From assembly GCA_965230965.1 (NCBI GenBank), contig OZ246401.1:372001-436000 (forward strand): DNA of 64,000 nucleotides, read 5' to 3'. Of the stretch, positions 9,139 through 18,252 are shown in pieces (the first letter of the stretch is position 1; every line of letters begins with the position of its first letter). The DNA comes from OLB23 sp965230965 (GTDB lineage Bacteria > Patescibacteriota > Microgenomatia > UBA1406 > HO2-37-13b). Below the pieces are notes generated by a model. That model searched no databases, had not been told where the DNA came from, and saw only the letters and a list, made by a program, of their open reading frames with translations. The translations under genes were made by a program, and so were the position numbers.

Positions 9139-9888
9139 ATGATTTCCATTATTATACCAACCTATAACGAAGAGCGATTCCTTCCCCGACTTTTGACCTC
9201 TCTTGCAAGCCAAAATACTAAAGTTTCATTCGAGGTTATTGTTGTTGATGGCGGATCACATGACATGACTGCTGCTGAAGCAAAAAAATTTGCTAAAAAA
9301 CTTCCGCTGCGCTTTGTGGTGGCAAAAAAAAGAGGTGCAGCGGAGCAGCGTAATGAAGGGATACTACAAGCAAAGGGTGATTGGCTTATCTTTATTGATG
9401 CCGATAATCAAATTCCAAGCAACTTTTTAGAGAAATTTAATGCTTTGGTACAGGAGCAAACGTTTGATATAGCAATTTTCAAAGCCAAAATTCAAAAACA
9501 TTGGCCAGTTCGATTTAAGATCATGTTTAAAATTATTGATACATTTTTTGGATTTTGGAAATATATTGGCGTCTCAGTCCAACATGGAGGTTTTATTGCT
9601 ATAAATAAATCTCATCTTTACGACAAATTCGATACAGATGTTGAAGTACTAGAAGATTATATTTTTGTGTATAACAATGCAAAAAAGGGTGCACGATTTA
9701 CCTATGTAGAGGATCCCTATTTTATTATGTCGTTGCGCCGGTTCAAAAGAGATGGCTTTTTTTTAACCTTGACTAAAAATTCCTGGCACGTTATCTCATT
9801 CATGCTCTTCCGCAAAAAATTTCTCCAAGGAGTACATTATGCAATGGATGGAGGAACAAACTACAAATCAGAGCATATTGAAAGTTAA
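9139..9888 (+). CDS. Family 2 glycosyltransferase (GT-A)
   Basis: Starts MISIIIPTYNEERFLPRLL, the textbook GT2 opening. VIVVDGGSHDMT follows as the uridine-binding segment, GAAEQRNEGI as the conserved N-terminal substrate motif, and LIFIDADNQIP as the DxD metal site. The C-terminal part carries LEDYIFVYNNAKKGARF. At 249 aa it is a minimal GT2 domain with no TM. The ATG at 9139 is chosen because the protein begins with the canonical beta-strand. Its last 4 nt overlap the convergent GT4 gene. Confidence 0.88.
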   Translation: MISIIIPTYNEERFLPRLLTSLASQNTKVSFEVIVVDGGSHDMTAAEAKKFAKKLPLRFVVAKKRGAAEQRNEGILQAKGDWLIFIDADNQIPSNFLEKFNALVQEQTFDIAIFKAKIQKHWPVRFKIMFKIIDTFFGFWKYIGVSVQHGGFIAINKSHLYDKFDTDVEVLEDYIFVYNNAKKGARFTYVEDPYFIMSLRRFKRDGFFLTLTKNSWHVISFMLFRKKFLQGVHYAMDGGTNYKSEHIES

Positions 9889-11063
9889 TCTAAGACTTTT
9901 TTATAGATTTCTTCGAGTTTGGCAACTACATGACGCATATCGTGTGCATCAATTATCTTTTTCGAATGTTCAGCGGCTTTCTTTCGTAGAGCTTCATCTT
10001 CTAATAAGAGAGAGATGTAATAACTGAGCTCAAGCGTATTACCTTGTTCATATAAAAAGCCGTTCTTGCCTTGCTGTACAAGCTCAAAAAGTGCCCCCGC
10101 ATGTACAGCAACTACAGGAAGTCCTGATGCCATCGCCTCCATCGTAGCAACACTCTGGAGCTCAACTGGCGATGGCATAACGAATATATCGGCAAGAGCA
10201 AACATATCCGGCAATACTTCATCTGGCACAAAGCCCGTAAATACGACATTTTTTTCGATTCCCAGTCTTTGTGTGTGACGCTGAAGTCGTGACAGATAAT
10301 GGCCCTTGCCAGCAACAACAAATGTAGCTTGTGTTTTTTGCAGAACTAGTTTCGCAGCATTCAGCATATCCTCAATACGCTTTTCGCCATCAACTCTTCC
10401 TAAATACAAGACAACTGGTTTGTCGAGAGGAATTTTGTATTTTCTTGCGATGTTTTTATCTCTCTTTAATCGTTTAAATTGACTTACATCAATACCATTA
10501 CTGACCGCCTCGGATTCTACTGTTAACCCATGCTCTCGCAACATATTTATCGCAGTCTGAGTTGGTGATGTCACGTATGCACATTGTTCATAAAAATTGA
10601 CCACGTACTTCCACATGATTTCTTTCATTTGCGATGTCAACGTATCAAAATTTTTGATAGGACCTAGATTATGGATCAAATTTTCAGGCATGAAATGATT
10701 TGTGCCCACAACGGGTATATGTAAGTCTTTTGCGTAGCGCTGGGCTGCCTGGGCAATCAAAAGCGCGTGATGGATATGAATAACATCAGGCATAAATGAA
10801 TCCAGTACGTGCTTTACATCGGTGAATGGCAATGGAGAAATGCGCATGTTCTGCGCAACCCTAATAAGTGGCACTGGCTGTGAAGGAATGTAATAAATCG
10901 TAGGATTTTGTGTATTGTCTGTTTCTGCAAGCTTGCTGACTGAAGGTGCAATAATGCCAACTTTATGTCCGTGTGCAGCAAGTGCTTTTGCAATGCGATC
11001 CGGAGCAACCGTAGCGCCATTCACTGTAGGATAATAGAGGTCTAGAACAAGTAAAATTTTCAT
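9885..11063 (-). CDS. Family 4 glycosyltransferase (GT-B)
   Basis: Retaining GT4 enzyme of the mannosyl/glucosyltransferase type. The N-terminus MKILLVLDLYYPTVNGATVA matches the MGDG synthase/PimB-like group. Domain 2 contains VLYLGRVDGEKRIEDMLNA and GKGHYLSRL for nucleotide-sugar phosphate binding. It also has the E-x7-E motif region in PSPVELQSVATMEAMASGLP. 392 aa is full length. Its start overlaps the DNA ligase stop (ATGA), so both are probably co-transcribed. Confidence 0.92.
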   Translation of the reverse strand: MKILLVLDLYYPTVNGATVAPDRIAKALAAHGHKVGIIAPSVSKLAETDNTQNPTIYYIPSQPVPLIRVAQNMRISPLPFTDVKHVLDSFMPDVIHIHHALLIAQAAQRYAKDLHIPVVGTNHFMPENLIHNLGPIKNFDTLTSQMKEIMWKYVVNFYEQCAYVTSPTQTAINMLREHGLTVESEAVSNGIDVSQFKRLKRDKNIARKYKIPLDKPVVLYLGRVDGEKRIEDMLNAAKLVLQKTQATFVVAGKGHYLSRLQRHTQRLGIEKNVVFTGFVPDEVLPDMFALADIFVMPSPVELQSVATMEAMASGLPVVAVHAGALFELVQQGKNGFLYEQGNTLELSYYISLLLEDEALRKKAAEHSKKIIDAHDMRHVVAKLEEIYKKVLD

Positions 11064-12835
11064 TGATGTGTAAATAAATCTACAACTTCTTTAAGTTGAG
11101 TGCAATCTTCAGGTTTTTTATCATCACGAAATTGTTTTAAACGGGGAAATCTGAGTGCATAGCCAGGTTCGTCAACATCAAAAGCCTTACCTGATTTAGA
11201 TTCTTTTAACGTACGACCAGCAGTATGAGTTGGTGAACGCGTAATTTCATCAGCCTTAATTTCAACAATAATTTCAGGTTGGACCCATACATCAACGTTC
11301 ATCATTGGGTCTACGTCGTAGAGCGCTGGTTTATGATCGCTGTCAATCTTATTGCAACGTGTATACATTTCTCTCCATTCATCGTCAGAAAGGCCTGTTC
11401 CAATTTTGGCGACTGTCTCAAACATGTCTTTTTCTTTGTTATAGATTCCAACAAGAAAAGCTCCTATGCCAAATCCTGTGCGCTTTCCTTTTCCCCTATC
11501 ATAGCCCATAACAACGCAATCTAATGTATCATCAATTTTTGCCGATTGGCTTCTTTTGTATTTAATCCAATTGTAGCCACGAGCGCCTGGTTGATAAAAA
11601 CCATCGCCTTTTTTAATCATAATGCCCTCTAAGCCTTTGGAAAGGGCATCATCAAAGGTTAATTCAAGGTGCTCCTTGTCATTAAGCAATTCTTGTGGCG
11701 AAAGGAGCAAGGTATCTTTAAAAATATCGCCTGTCAATTTTGTGATTGAGCGAAGTTTGGCAAGGCGATCATGCAATGGGTCTTTGAGAAGGGACTTTCC
11801 ATCACAATGGAGCAGCTCGAAGACAAACATTTTCAATGGAATTTCGAGCGCCTTTTCATCGATATTGTATTTTCTTTTGCGTTGCACGGTTTCTTGAAAA
11901 GGGAGAAAGCTGCCTGTGTATGGATCGAAGCCGATGGCTTCGCCTTCGAGAATAACATCGTGGGCTTTTATTTCTTTTTGAATGCCAGCGACAATATCGG
12001 GATACATATAGGTCACATCTTCAAGACCTCGAGAAAAAAGGACGACTTTATCGCCTTTTTTATGGATTTGAAGACGAAAGCCATCGTATTTTGGTTCGAT
12101 GAGGCCATTTTGGATTTTGTCAAAGATCTCATCGACATTACCTACGCGCTGCGCGCGCATCATTAAAATCGGTGTGAACACTGTAGGCTCTACCTGTGTC
12201 ACACCTTTCGCACCGGTTTTTTTCAGCGTGGCACCAATGTAACCAAGATCCGGCCGCACCAAATACGCCGCTTCTATTGCCGACCGGAGGCTTTTATCTC
12301 CTTTCAACATCCAAGAAAATGCATCTAAGATTGTCATATCAGAGAAACCCAACCGCAAGGTATTTGTAGGGATGCGCACAACATATCGAGCTGACAAACT
12401 ATCCAAAGTTTGTATGAGTTCGGCTAACATGGACAGCTTTTTTTCCTGCGATCCTTCGCCAGACGACTTAGCCAATTGCTCTAACTTTTCAAAAACCTCA
12501 GTAATCGTCATGTCTCTCTCATGCATACTAACAATAGTTTTCTTAAAAAATTCAACAGCACGACCAGCATCACCTTCTTCTTGAAACTTTTTAAAAAAGA
12601 GCTTCTTATCAAGCTGTAAAGCATCTCCAGCAGCTCGTACCACCATCTTTTCACCCAAACCAAAATCAATTTTTATATATTGCGGCGCTAATCTACCTTG
12701 CAATAAATAAAGCACCTTATCAATCTCATCTGCATCAATTTCTTTAAAAAGCTCAGCAAGAATTTCGGTCATTTGTAGCCGTGAAGAAGTTTCTTCTATT
12801 TTATAGAAGTATTCAGCGAGTTTTTTGAATTTCAT
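11060..12835 (-). CDS. lig: ATP-dependent DNA ligase, archaeal type
   Basis: Seals nicks using ATP. The N-terminal DNA-binding domain (about 1-215) is followed by the nucleotidyltransferase core with motif I EPKYDGFRLQIH (Lys249 is the AMP-acceptor), motif III VILEGEAIGFD, motif IV EGIMIKKGDGF, motif V NWIKYKR and a C-terminal OB-fold. 591 aa is typical of archaeal/CPR replicative-type ligases. It overlaps both neighbours by 4 nt (GT4 downstream, Fic upstream), giving a tight operon. No NAD-dependent LigA is seen in the window, so I cannot say whether this is the sole ligase. Confidence 0.95.
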   Translation of the reverse strand: MKFKKLAEYFYKIEETSSRLQMTEILAELFKEIDADEIDKVLYLLQGRLAPQYIKIDFGLGEKMVVRAAGDALQLDKKLFFKKFQEEGDAGRAVEFFKKTIVSMHERDMTITEVFEKLEQLAKSSGEGSQEKKLSMLAELIQTLDSLSARYVVRIPTNTLRLGFSDMTILDAFSWMLKGDKSLRSAIEAAYLVRPDLGYIGATLKKTGAKGVTQVEPTVFTPILMMRAQRVGNVDEIFDKIQNGLIEPKYDGFRLQIHKKGDKVVLFSRGLEDVTYMYPDIVAGIQKEIKAHDVILEGEAIGFDPYTGSFLPFQETVQRKRKYNIDEKALEIPLKMFVFELLHCDGKSLLKDPLHDRLAKLRSITKLTGDIFKDTLLLSPQELLNDKEHLELTFDDALSKGLEGIMIKKGDGFYQPGARGYNWIKYKRSQSAKIDDTLDCVVMGYDRGKGKRTGFGIGAFLVGIYNKEKDMFETVAKIGTGLSDDEWREMYTRCNKIDSDHKPALYDVDPMMNVDVWVQPEIIVEIKADEITRSPTHTAGRTLKESKSGKAFDVDEPGYALRFPRLKQFRDDKKPEDCTQLKEVVDLFTHQ

Positions 12836-13872
12836 ACCATGACATAACGGGAAGCCTTTGTCTTGCCCACTTTTTTAACAATTCCTTTTTCCATAAGATC
12901 GGTCAAATCACGTAAAACCGTATCCTCAGACACATCGTCAGCTACTTCATTAAACATCTGATTTTGTAAATAGCCAATACTTTGAATATACTCAATTATC
13001 TTTGTCTGACGCTCTGAAAGATATACCTGCTTTCCACCCAACTTTTCTTTTAGATATGTATCTTTGGAAAGTTTTAAGATTTTTTTCTTAATGCGCTCAA
13101 ATTCAATCGCAACACCTAGTACAAAATAGTCAAGCCAGGCCGTCAAATCACCCTGATTTGCCTTTTGAAGATGTTCATAATAAGTGACTGCATCCTTATC
13201 ATAGTATTCCTCCAAAGAAAAGAATTGACGAATATCATATTTTTCAAGGAAAAGAACAAGTGTAGACAGTCCCCTTGAAACACGTCCGTTGCCATCAATA
13301 AATGGATGAATACGTACAAGCTCGTAATGCGCTATGCCAGCCTTAAGAATGGGATGAATATCGGCATCAGATTTATTGAGCCAATAGAGAAATTCGCGCA
13401 TTAAAAATGGAACCTCAACGGGAGAAGGGGGGCGGAAGGTAACCTCACCAGTTTCACTATTCTTAATTACGACCTGTTTTGTACGATATTCACCTGTCTG
13501 TTCAGGTGCAAGAATGCCCTCCACAACGGTCTTGTGAAGTTTTTTTATTGTGCCTTCTGTAATGCGCTGCAAATCTTTCTTCGCCTCTTCTTCAATAACT
13601 TGCAGCGTTCTTCTGTAGTTAATGACTTCTTGCACATCGCGCCCGCGACCGACGACATCTTTCCCTAGCAGTACATCCTGTGCCTCAGATAAGTTTAATC
13701 TGTTACCTTCGATATGCGTGCCATGATGTGCCGTACGAATAACAGCATCATCTCTGAAACGCTTTTCCCATAAAGGGAGGAGTGGTGCATCAGCAATTAC
13801 CTCGCGGGCCGCTTCAATAATGCCAATATTTTTTAAAAGACTGTTTGTGATCGTATATTGAGGATCAAACAT
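12832..13872 (-). CDS. Fic/DOC family protein with C-terminal winged helix
   Basis: Fic enzymes transfer AMP or other phosphate-containing groups to target proteins. The catalytic motif HPFIDGNGR is complete at residues 189-197. An N-terminal GTHIEGN (51-57) resembles the inhibitory (S/T)xxxE(G/N) helix, though its first position is Gly. Residues about 280-346 form a winged-helix DNA-binding domain (SERQTKIIEYIQSIG ... LRDLTDLMEKGIVKKVG). This matches the stand-alone, autoinhibited Fic architecture. The operon overlap with DNA ligase is notable, but a functional link is only inference. Confidence 0.9.
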   Translation of the reverse strand: MFDPQYTITNSLLKNIGIIEAAREVIADAPLLPLWEKRFRDDAVIRTAHHGTHIEGNRLNLSEAQDVLLGKDVVGRGRDVQEVINYRRTLQVIEEEAKKDLQRITEGTIKKLHKTVVEGILAPEQTGEYRTKQVVIKNSETGEVTFRPPSPVEVPFLMREFLYWLNKSDADIHPILKAGIAHYELVRIHPFIDGNGRVSRGLSTLVLFLEKYDIRQFFSLEEYYDKDAVTYYEHLQKANQGDLTAWLDYFVLGVAIEFERIKKKILKLSKDTYLKEKLGGKQVYLSERQTKIIEYIQSIGYLQNQMFNEVADDVSEDTVLRDLTDLMEKGIVKKVGKTKASRYVMV

Positions 13873-13887
13873 ATCAGAAAACGTCGT

Positions 13888-14583
13888 TTATTTGCCAAAT
13901 CGCCTTTCACGATTATTGTACTCATCGAGTATAGCATCTAGGTCATCTATTGTCACTTCAGGTAAGAATTTTTCAGGAAAGAAATATTCAGCATATGCGG
14001 CTTGCCACACCAAAAAACCAGACATGCGATGCTCGCCGCCAGTGCGGATAATAATATCAGGCTGCGGGTATTTTTGATCGTGTGTATCTAAAAATTTATT
14101 GAACGATTCTTCTGTTATGTCTTTTGGATCGACGCCTTCTTCTATTGCTTTTCTAATACCACGAACTACATCATCTCGACCACCATAATCAAGCGCGACA
14201 TTTAATGCATGCTTTGTAAAATGTGCTGAATCGCGTTCATATTGTTCAATTTTTTTTCTAAGACCTCCAGGAATACGATCACGACGACCAAGATGTGTAT
14301 ATTTAGCTTCATGTGCCACTGCCTCTTTAAAATAAGGTTCTGCTAAATTTTGAAAAAGCATCATGAGAGCCTGAACTTGAATGTGTTCTCTGTTCCAATT
14401 TTCTGTAGAAAAAACCCAAATGGTGATTGTGTGGACACCACGCTTATAAAGGTGACGAATAATGTTCAGAATGTTTGCTGCACCGGCCTTATGTCCCTCA
14501 ATGATATTTTTCCCATTGGCCTTAGCCCAGCGACGATTACCATCAAGAATCATGGCCACATGTTGAGGTACGCGATCTTCCAT
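13888..14583 (-). CDS. uppS: Undecaprenyl diphosphate synthase (cis-prenyltransferase)
   Basis: Condenses IPP onto farnesyl-PP to make the C55 lipid carrier for cell-wall and glycan export. Conserved regions: PQHVAMILDGNRRWAKANG (catalytic Asp about 14), TIWVFSTENWNR, GGRDDVVRGIRKAI and IIRTGGEHRMSGFLVWQ with YAEYFFPEKFLPEV. 231 aa is standard. It sits 15 nt upstream of the Fic gene and within 1.6 kb of isopentenyl phosphate kinase, consistent with local isoprenoid metabolism. The many GTs around it would use its product. Confidence 0.95.
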   Translation of the reverse strand: MEDRVPQHVAMILDGNRRWAKANGKNIIEGHKAGAANILNIIRHLYKRGVHTITIWVFSTENWNREHIQVQALMMLFQNLAEPYFKEAVAHEAKYTHLGRRDRIPGGLRKKIEQYERDSAHFTKHALNVALDYGGRDDVVRGIRKAIEEGVDPKDITEESFNKFLDTHDQKYPQPDIIIRTGGEHRMSGFLVWQAAYAEYFFPEKFLPEVTIDDLDAILDEYNNRERRFGK

Positions 14584-14626
14584 ATTTATATCTGTAGATT
14601 ATACACGCAAAATATACTACACTCAT

Positions 14627-14926
14627 ATGAGTATGCAGCCTACACCGTTTATAAATCCAGGCAACTTTGCTCCAGCACGATTTGGCAACATAAATACAAT
14701 GATGGGGCTTATTATTCCCTTAATATTCGTTCTCATTTCTCTCATTGCCTTGAGTGTCCTTATTCGTGGTGCGTTTTTGTTTATAACAGCAGGTAGCGAT
14801 GAACATAAACTTGAAACAGGAAAAAACAGCTTTCTTTATGCAAGTTTAGGAATTATTATTATATTTACGAGTTTCCTCGCAGTGCGCATTATTACGACAA
14901 TCTTGGAAATTCCATTTTTATTATGA
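14627..14926 (+). CDS. VirB2/TrbC-like small membrane protein (first of pair)
   Basis: 99 aa with two TM segments separated by a short charged loop: a first TM around IIPLIFVLISLIALSVLI, then FITAGSDEHKLETGKNS, then a second TM (FLYASLGIIIIFTSFLAV). This layout, with a 'TAGsde.Kle.gk' loop, is that of TrbC/VirB2 pilin-like proteins common in CPR genomes. Its stop overlaps the start of the next, similar gene by 4 nt. A pilus or type IV secretion role is family-based inference; no other T4SS genes are in the window. Confidence 0.7.
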   Translation: MSMQPTPFINPGNFAPARFGNINTMMGLIIPLIFVLISLIALSVLIRGAFLFITAGSDEHKLETGKNSFLYASLGIIIIFTSFLAVRIITTILEIPFLL

Positions 14927-15426
14927 ATGGTGTTGGCGATATTTTTGGCGATCCAATCAAAGCTCCAGGACCAGCTGGTTTAAATTCTGGTACAGTTGTC
15001 GAATCTATCTCAAGAGCTGGTTCTTTTGCGTTAAATTTTGTTTTTGTTGTGGCTGGATTTATACTGGCTGTTCAACTAATTTGGGGTGGATTGGACTGGG
15101 TAACTTCAGGTGGTGAAGAACAAAAATTAGCTGCTGCACAAGCAAAAATCGTCAATTCTATTATTGGCATAATTATTATGATCGCTGCGCTCGTTATTTG
15201 GGTATTCATTGCTTCTACGGTCTTGGGTACCATTAAGTTTGAAAATGGTGGTATTCGCTTCACTTTACCTTCAATCAATGATGGAAGTGGGAATGGCGGA
15301 CCAGGAGGTTCAAATCCGGGTGGTTCAAATCCGGGTGGCGATCAAGGTGGTTCTATTCAACCGGTAGATCCAATTTTCCCTACTGGGTCTGGAAGAATAC
15401 CGCGACCTACAGTTCCATTCAATTAA
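14923..15426 (+). CDS. VirB2/TrbC-like membrane protein with Gly-rich tail
   Basis: 167 aa. Two TMs flank VTSGGEEQKLAAAQAKIVNS, the same loop pattern as the preceding gene, so the two are tandem paralogues. The C-terminus (from about residue 115) is a disordered Gly/Asn/Pro tail containing two exact repeats of GSNPG; the underlying 15-bp unit is tandemly duplicated near 15307-15338. Translationally coupled to the first gene. The two probably form one membrane or pilus-like assembly. Confidence 0.7.
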   Translation: MNGVGDIFGDPIKAPGPAGLNSGTVVESISRAGSFALNFVFVVAGFILAVQLIWGGLDWVTSGGEEQKLAAAQAKIVNSIIGIIIMIAALVIWVFIASTVLGTIKFENGGIRFTLPSINDGSGNGGPGGSNPGGSNPGGDQGGSIQPVDPIFPTGSGRIPRPTVPFN

Positions 15427-16229
15427 GCAGTAATATGCGTGCCTTTAACATTAGCGTCTAGTAACGCTCGTGTAAGAAGATCTTTCTCTGATACTCCATT
15501 AATAATCATTGAGGGAATGCCTTTGTCTGCTAATGAAAGTGATTCTTCAATTTTATGTAACATGCCGCCCGTAACATCAAAACCATCTGTTGCATAGATA
15601 AGCTTCTTAATTTTTTCCAAATTTTTGCGTGTGATGGAAGGAATAACTTTGTGTTCATTATCGAGCACGCCTTGTGTCATGCCGTTATGAATAACTTTAT
15701 GAACTTTGTAGCCTTTTTTAGTTAATGCGTCAGCTGCCGCTCCCAATAGAAGCTCGGTCGACGCAATCATAGAACCTTTTCTCTTATCTAAGATAATGTC
15801 ACCATACATAACGGGGACGATATGATTGTTCAGCGCAGTTTCCAATACCTCTACAGGAAAATCTTCGATTTCTCCATCATTGCCAACAACGGTTGCAGAT
15901 GGTTGGAACGAAATTGCAGAAACGCCTGCTTTAAGTAGCGCATCAACAATGCAACGATTTAATTCTGCAACGGCTTTCTGAACCTCTGCATAGCCCATAT
16001 TTTTCCCTGGTTCATCAAGGCCATTTTGCATATGGTGTGTGATAACGGCATAATGTCCAAATGATCCGGCGCCGTTTCCTATAATGAGTTGTAGATCGGG
16101 GTCTTTTTTTAATGCAGAAGCAATTTGCTTTGCAAGTGTGCGAATAATATCCTTTTTAGCCTGCATGGGCTTTGCTTTATCGGTGATGAGACTTCCTCCG
16201 AGCTTTAAACAGACGAGTCGTTTAGCCAT
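15423..16229 (-). CDS. Isopentenyl phosphate kinase-like amino-acid kinase family enzyme
   Basis: Phosphorylates isopentenyl phosphate to IPP in the alternative mevalonate pathway. The N-terminus CLKLGGSLITDKAKP carries the GGS phosphate loop and Lys. The segment LIIGNGAGSFGHYAVITHHM corresponds to the GxGSFGH motif with the catalytic His typical of IPK rather than other amino-acid kinases. VTGGMLHKIEESL matches the conserved D/TGGM..K motif. 268 aa fits IPK. The nearby degenerate GHMP kinase and uppS support an isoprenoid role. A different small-substrate kinase remains possible. Confidence 0.82.
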   Translation of the reverse strand: MAKRLVCLKLGGSLITDKAKPMQAKKDIIRTLAKQIASALKKDPDLQLIIGNGAGSFGHYAVITHHMQNGLDEPGKNMGYAEVQKAVAELNRCIVDALLKAGVSAISFQPSATVVGNDGEIEDFPVEVLETALNNHIVPVMYGDIILDKRKGSMIASTELLLGAAADALTKKGYKVHKVIHNGMTQGVLDNEHKVIPSITRKNLEKIKKLIYATDGFDVTGGMLHKIEESLSLADKGIPSMIINGVSEKDLLTRALLDANVKGTHITA

Positions 16230-16276
16230 AAGTTAGCAAAAATTCAATAATATATTAGTCGTACTATTTTTAATAA

Positions 16277-16897
16277 TCATTCTGCGATGGTGATCGCGTT
16301 GGCCACAAGAATATCTTGCAACTCTGCAGAGCCAAGAATTAATCTTGTATCATATCCCGATCTGAATACTAGATCTTGATCTGTGAGTACACTTTGACCC
16401 ATAACCATTGTTGCTGCAGCTTCGTCTTGATTAATTGGCCCCACATACATCATTGATCGGTCATCTACAAAAACCTGTACGTGGCCACGCGTATCGGGCT
16501 CGGTGAGATAGACATCGGGTCTTTTGTAATTAAAATCATGTTCAAATGAGCCGATTTTTCTAAGAGCGGCCTTCAATCCCGGTTGCCATCGACGCATATG
16601 TTCTTCAAAGACTTCAGGATCCATCAAATCTGGATCGTATCCGCACATTTCTTCCACGACACCCCGGGTAAGAACTGCCATAATATCGTCTGGGGTCTCA
16701 CCTTTTTTAAATGTTTCACTCATGAGTCCCAAACCTGATCGAACTTGCTTATGACCATGACCTTCCTCATCTTGAGAATAATGGTTATGATCGACGAGAT
16801 AAAAACCATGGGTACCATCTCCCATTGGTTGCAAAATTACCGCAATAACTCCTTGTTTTTTTATACGCGGATCTAATTCTTGTCTTTCAGCTCCCAT
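16277..16897 (-). CDS. Nudix-like protein, degenerate box
   Basis: 206 aa. The central KKGETPDDIMAVLTRGVVEE followed by MCGY resembles a Nudix helix (R-x-V-x-E-E), but the Glu after Arg is Gly and the spacing to the final Gly is one longer. Catalysis is therefore uncertain. The N-terminal strand KKQGVIAVILQPMGDGTHGF fits a Nudix beta-sheet. Its ATG overlaps the stop of the GHMP-kinase-like gene by one base, placing it in the same operon. It does not show the Cys and Trp-x-x-Glu motifs of type I IPP isomerase. Confidence 0.6.
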   Translation of the reverse strand: MGAERQELDPRIKKQGVIAVILQPMGDGTHGFYLVDHNHYSQDEEGHGHKQVRSGLGLMSETFKKGETPDDIMAVLTRGVVEEMCGYDPDLMDPEVFEEHMRRWQPGLKAALRKIGSFEHDFNYKRPDVYLTEPDTRGHVQVFVDDRSMMYVGPINQDEAAATMVMGQSVLTDQDLVFRSGYDTRLILGSAELQDILVANAITIAE

Positions 16898-17616
16898 TAT
16901 TTTTTAATAACGCCGTCAAAAGACTGGCTAAATCGATAATTTTTTTTGTCCATAGGCGGAAATTGATCAAAGAAAAGTTTTTTGTCTTCTTTAATAATTG
17001 CGACCATGGCTCGCTTTGTACGTTTTTCTTGTTCTGACAAGACAAGGTCTGCTTTCTTTGAGCTTATATTATACACGTCGGGCTTTTCAGAAAGGTCTAT
17101 GTAGAGCTCTTTTTCAATATTTTCGGGGATTTTATAGGGAAGCTTGTAAATTCCTTTGAGGAACTCGAACTCTTTTCGATAATAAATCAGGCCACCAAAG
17201 GCAGAAAGTGAGGTGTAAAGGCCCGATGTGCGTGGGGAAATTTTTTTATGTGCCTGAAATGCGATATTGCTGATTGTGTCTTGAGGCGCTGGACTGCCCA
17301 TGGTGTACTCATAAAGAAGCGCCGTTGTAACAACGATTTCTGCTGCGATCACGCCTTCGAAGTCAGCATCGAGGCCGACAGGCAAAGTGATGTTAAGCTC
17401 GTGGCTTACAAAGCTTGTATCTCGTTTTTTAGTGCTCTTTAATACTTGGTCAAGTACAACATCGTAGTATCGACACGAGCTTTTCAAGCCCTGGGCTTGC
17501 GCGCGTAGCGTGCCTTCGGCTCGCACACTCATGGCTGAGCCGAAGGCCGGGCGGCCGTACAAAAGACCTTCTTCACCTGAAATAATGACGCCGACCGGCG
17601 CAGAGTAGTGCAACAT
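16897..17616 (-). CDS. GHMP-kinase family protein, mevalonate-kinase-like
   Basis: The N-terminal SAPVGVIISGEEGLLYGRPA aligns with the mevalonate-kinase opening (APGKVILFGEHAVVYGxPA). ITLPVGLDADFEGVIAAEI lies where the ATP-binding PxGxGLGSSAA loop belongs but has lost the GSSA core. This suggests an altered or inactive kinase. Start at 17616, one base after the stop of the upstream membrane gene, removes ten spurious N-terminal residues. It is in the isopentenyl phosphate kinase neighbourhood, which supports the family call. Substrate unknown. Confidence 0.6.
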   Translation of the reverse strand: MLHYSAPVGVIISGEEGLLYGRPAFGSAMSVRAEGTLRAQAQGLKSSCRYYDVVLDQVLKSTKKRDTSFVSHELNITLPVGLDADFEGVIAAEIVVTTALLYEYTMGSPAPQDTISNIAFQAHKKISPRTSGLYTSLSAFGGLIYYRKEFEFLKGIYKLPYKIPENIEKELYIDLSEKPDVYNISSKKADLVLSEQEKRTKRAMVAIIKEDKKLFFDQFPPMDKKNYRFSQSFDGVIKK

Positions 17617-17617
17617 A

Positions 17618-18250
17618 TTAAATAAACGGCACTCTAAAAAGGCCAAGTTTGTAAAGGATGAGTGAGTAAGGGAAAAAGAGCGCGAAATAAATAAACATTA
17701 TTTTTACCGTTTGTTGAAATGAAGTTCGCAATGAAAATCTGATCGTCACATAGAGCATCATGATACGCAGATCAAGCAATGTTAAAGAATATATGATGAA
17801 AAAAATACTAAATAATATACCCAATGGAGTTGCATGCCGTGGTGGTGGTACCAATACAAAAAGTGTTGAGGTAAGCCAAAACCAGGTTAATGTCGGTAGT
17901 AACGAGTAGGTTGCAAGGTGCACCGCACGCGGCACCACATCTTCATGTTTCACTCCATATTTTTTTCCTATGAGATATATAAAAACGATAAAAAGAGCAA
18001 ATGTCGTAATAAAACTTATTGAAGAAATTATCGCAGATGATGTAATAATCACTGGATCAATAGAACCATGACGAACTGTTGCAGCATATAAAAAGTAGCA
18101 ACAACATACAGAAAAAATCAGTAAAATTTGCACTACATCCCTTTCTTTCGCAATTTCTCGCATTGTTTTATAAGGATCCTGAATCAATCTGTATGTATTG
18201 CGAAAAACAAGAATGATCGAGGCTAAAAAGCTGGCAATAATATGTTCCAT
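17618..18250 (-). CDS. Polytopic membrane protein, Yip1-like
   Basis: 210 aa with five or six TM segments and an N-terminal amphipathic stretch containing RNTYRLIQDPYKTMREIAKE. The pattern of a short 'P..t.r.i' helix followed by five TMs resembles the Yip1/DUF1282-type family. It sits in a tight minus-strand block behind an ECF sigma factor and a small membrane protein, so it may be part of the envelope-stress regulon. Function unknown. Confidence 0.55.
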   Translation of the reverse strand: MEHIIASFLASIILVFRNTYRLIQDPYKTMREIAKERDVVQILLIFSVCCCYFLYAATVRHGSIDPVIITSSAIISSISFITTFALFIVFIYLIGKKYGVKHEDVVPRAVHLATYSLLPTLTWFWLTSTLFVLVPPPRHATPLGILFSIFFIIYSLTLLDLRIMMLYVTIRFSLRTSFQQTVKIMFIYFALFFPYSLILYKLGLFRVPFI

Positions 18251-18252
18251 AA

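Noticed and set aside
15300..15345. Tandem repeat as a CRISPR or mobile element
   Set aside because: Only two copies of a 15-bp Gly/Asn/Pro codon unit inside a coding tail; no spacers. No CRISPR array is visible anywhere in the window.
16277..16897. Type I IPP isomerase
   Set aside because: The Nudix-like box is present but the essential Cys and W-x-x-E features of IDI are not, so only a general Nudix-like call is supported.
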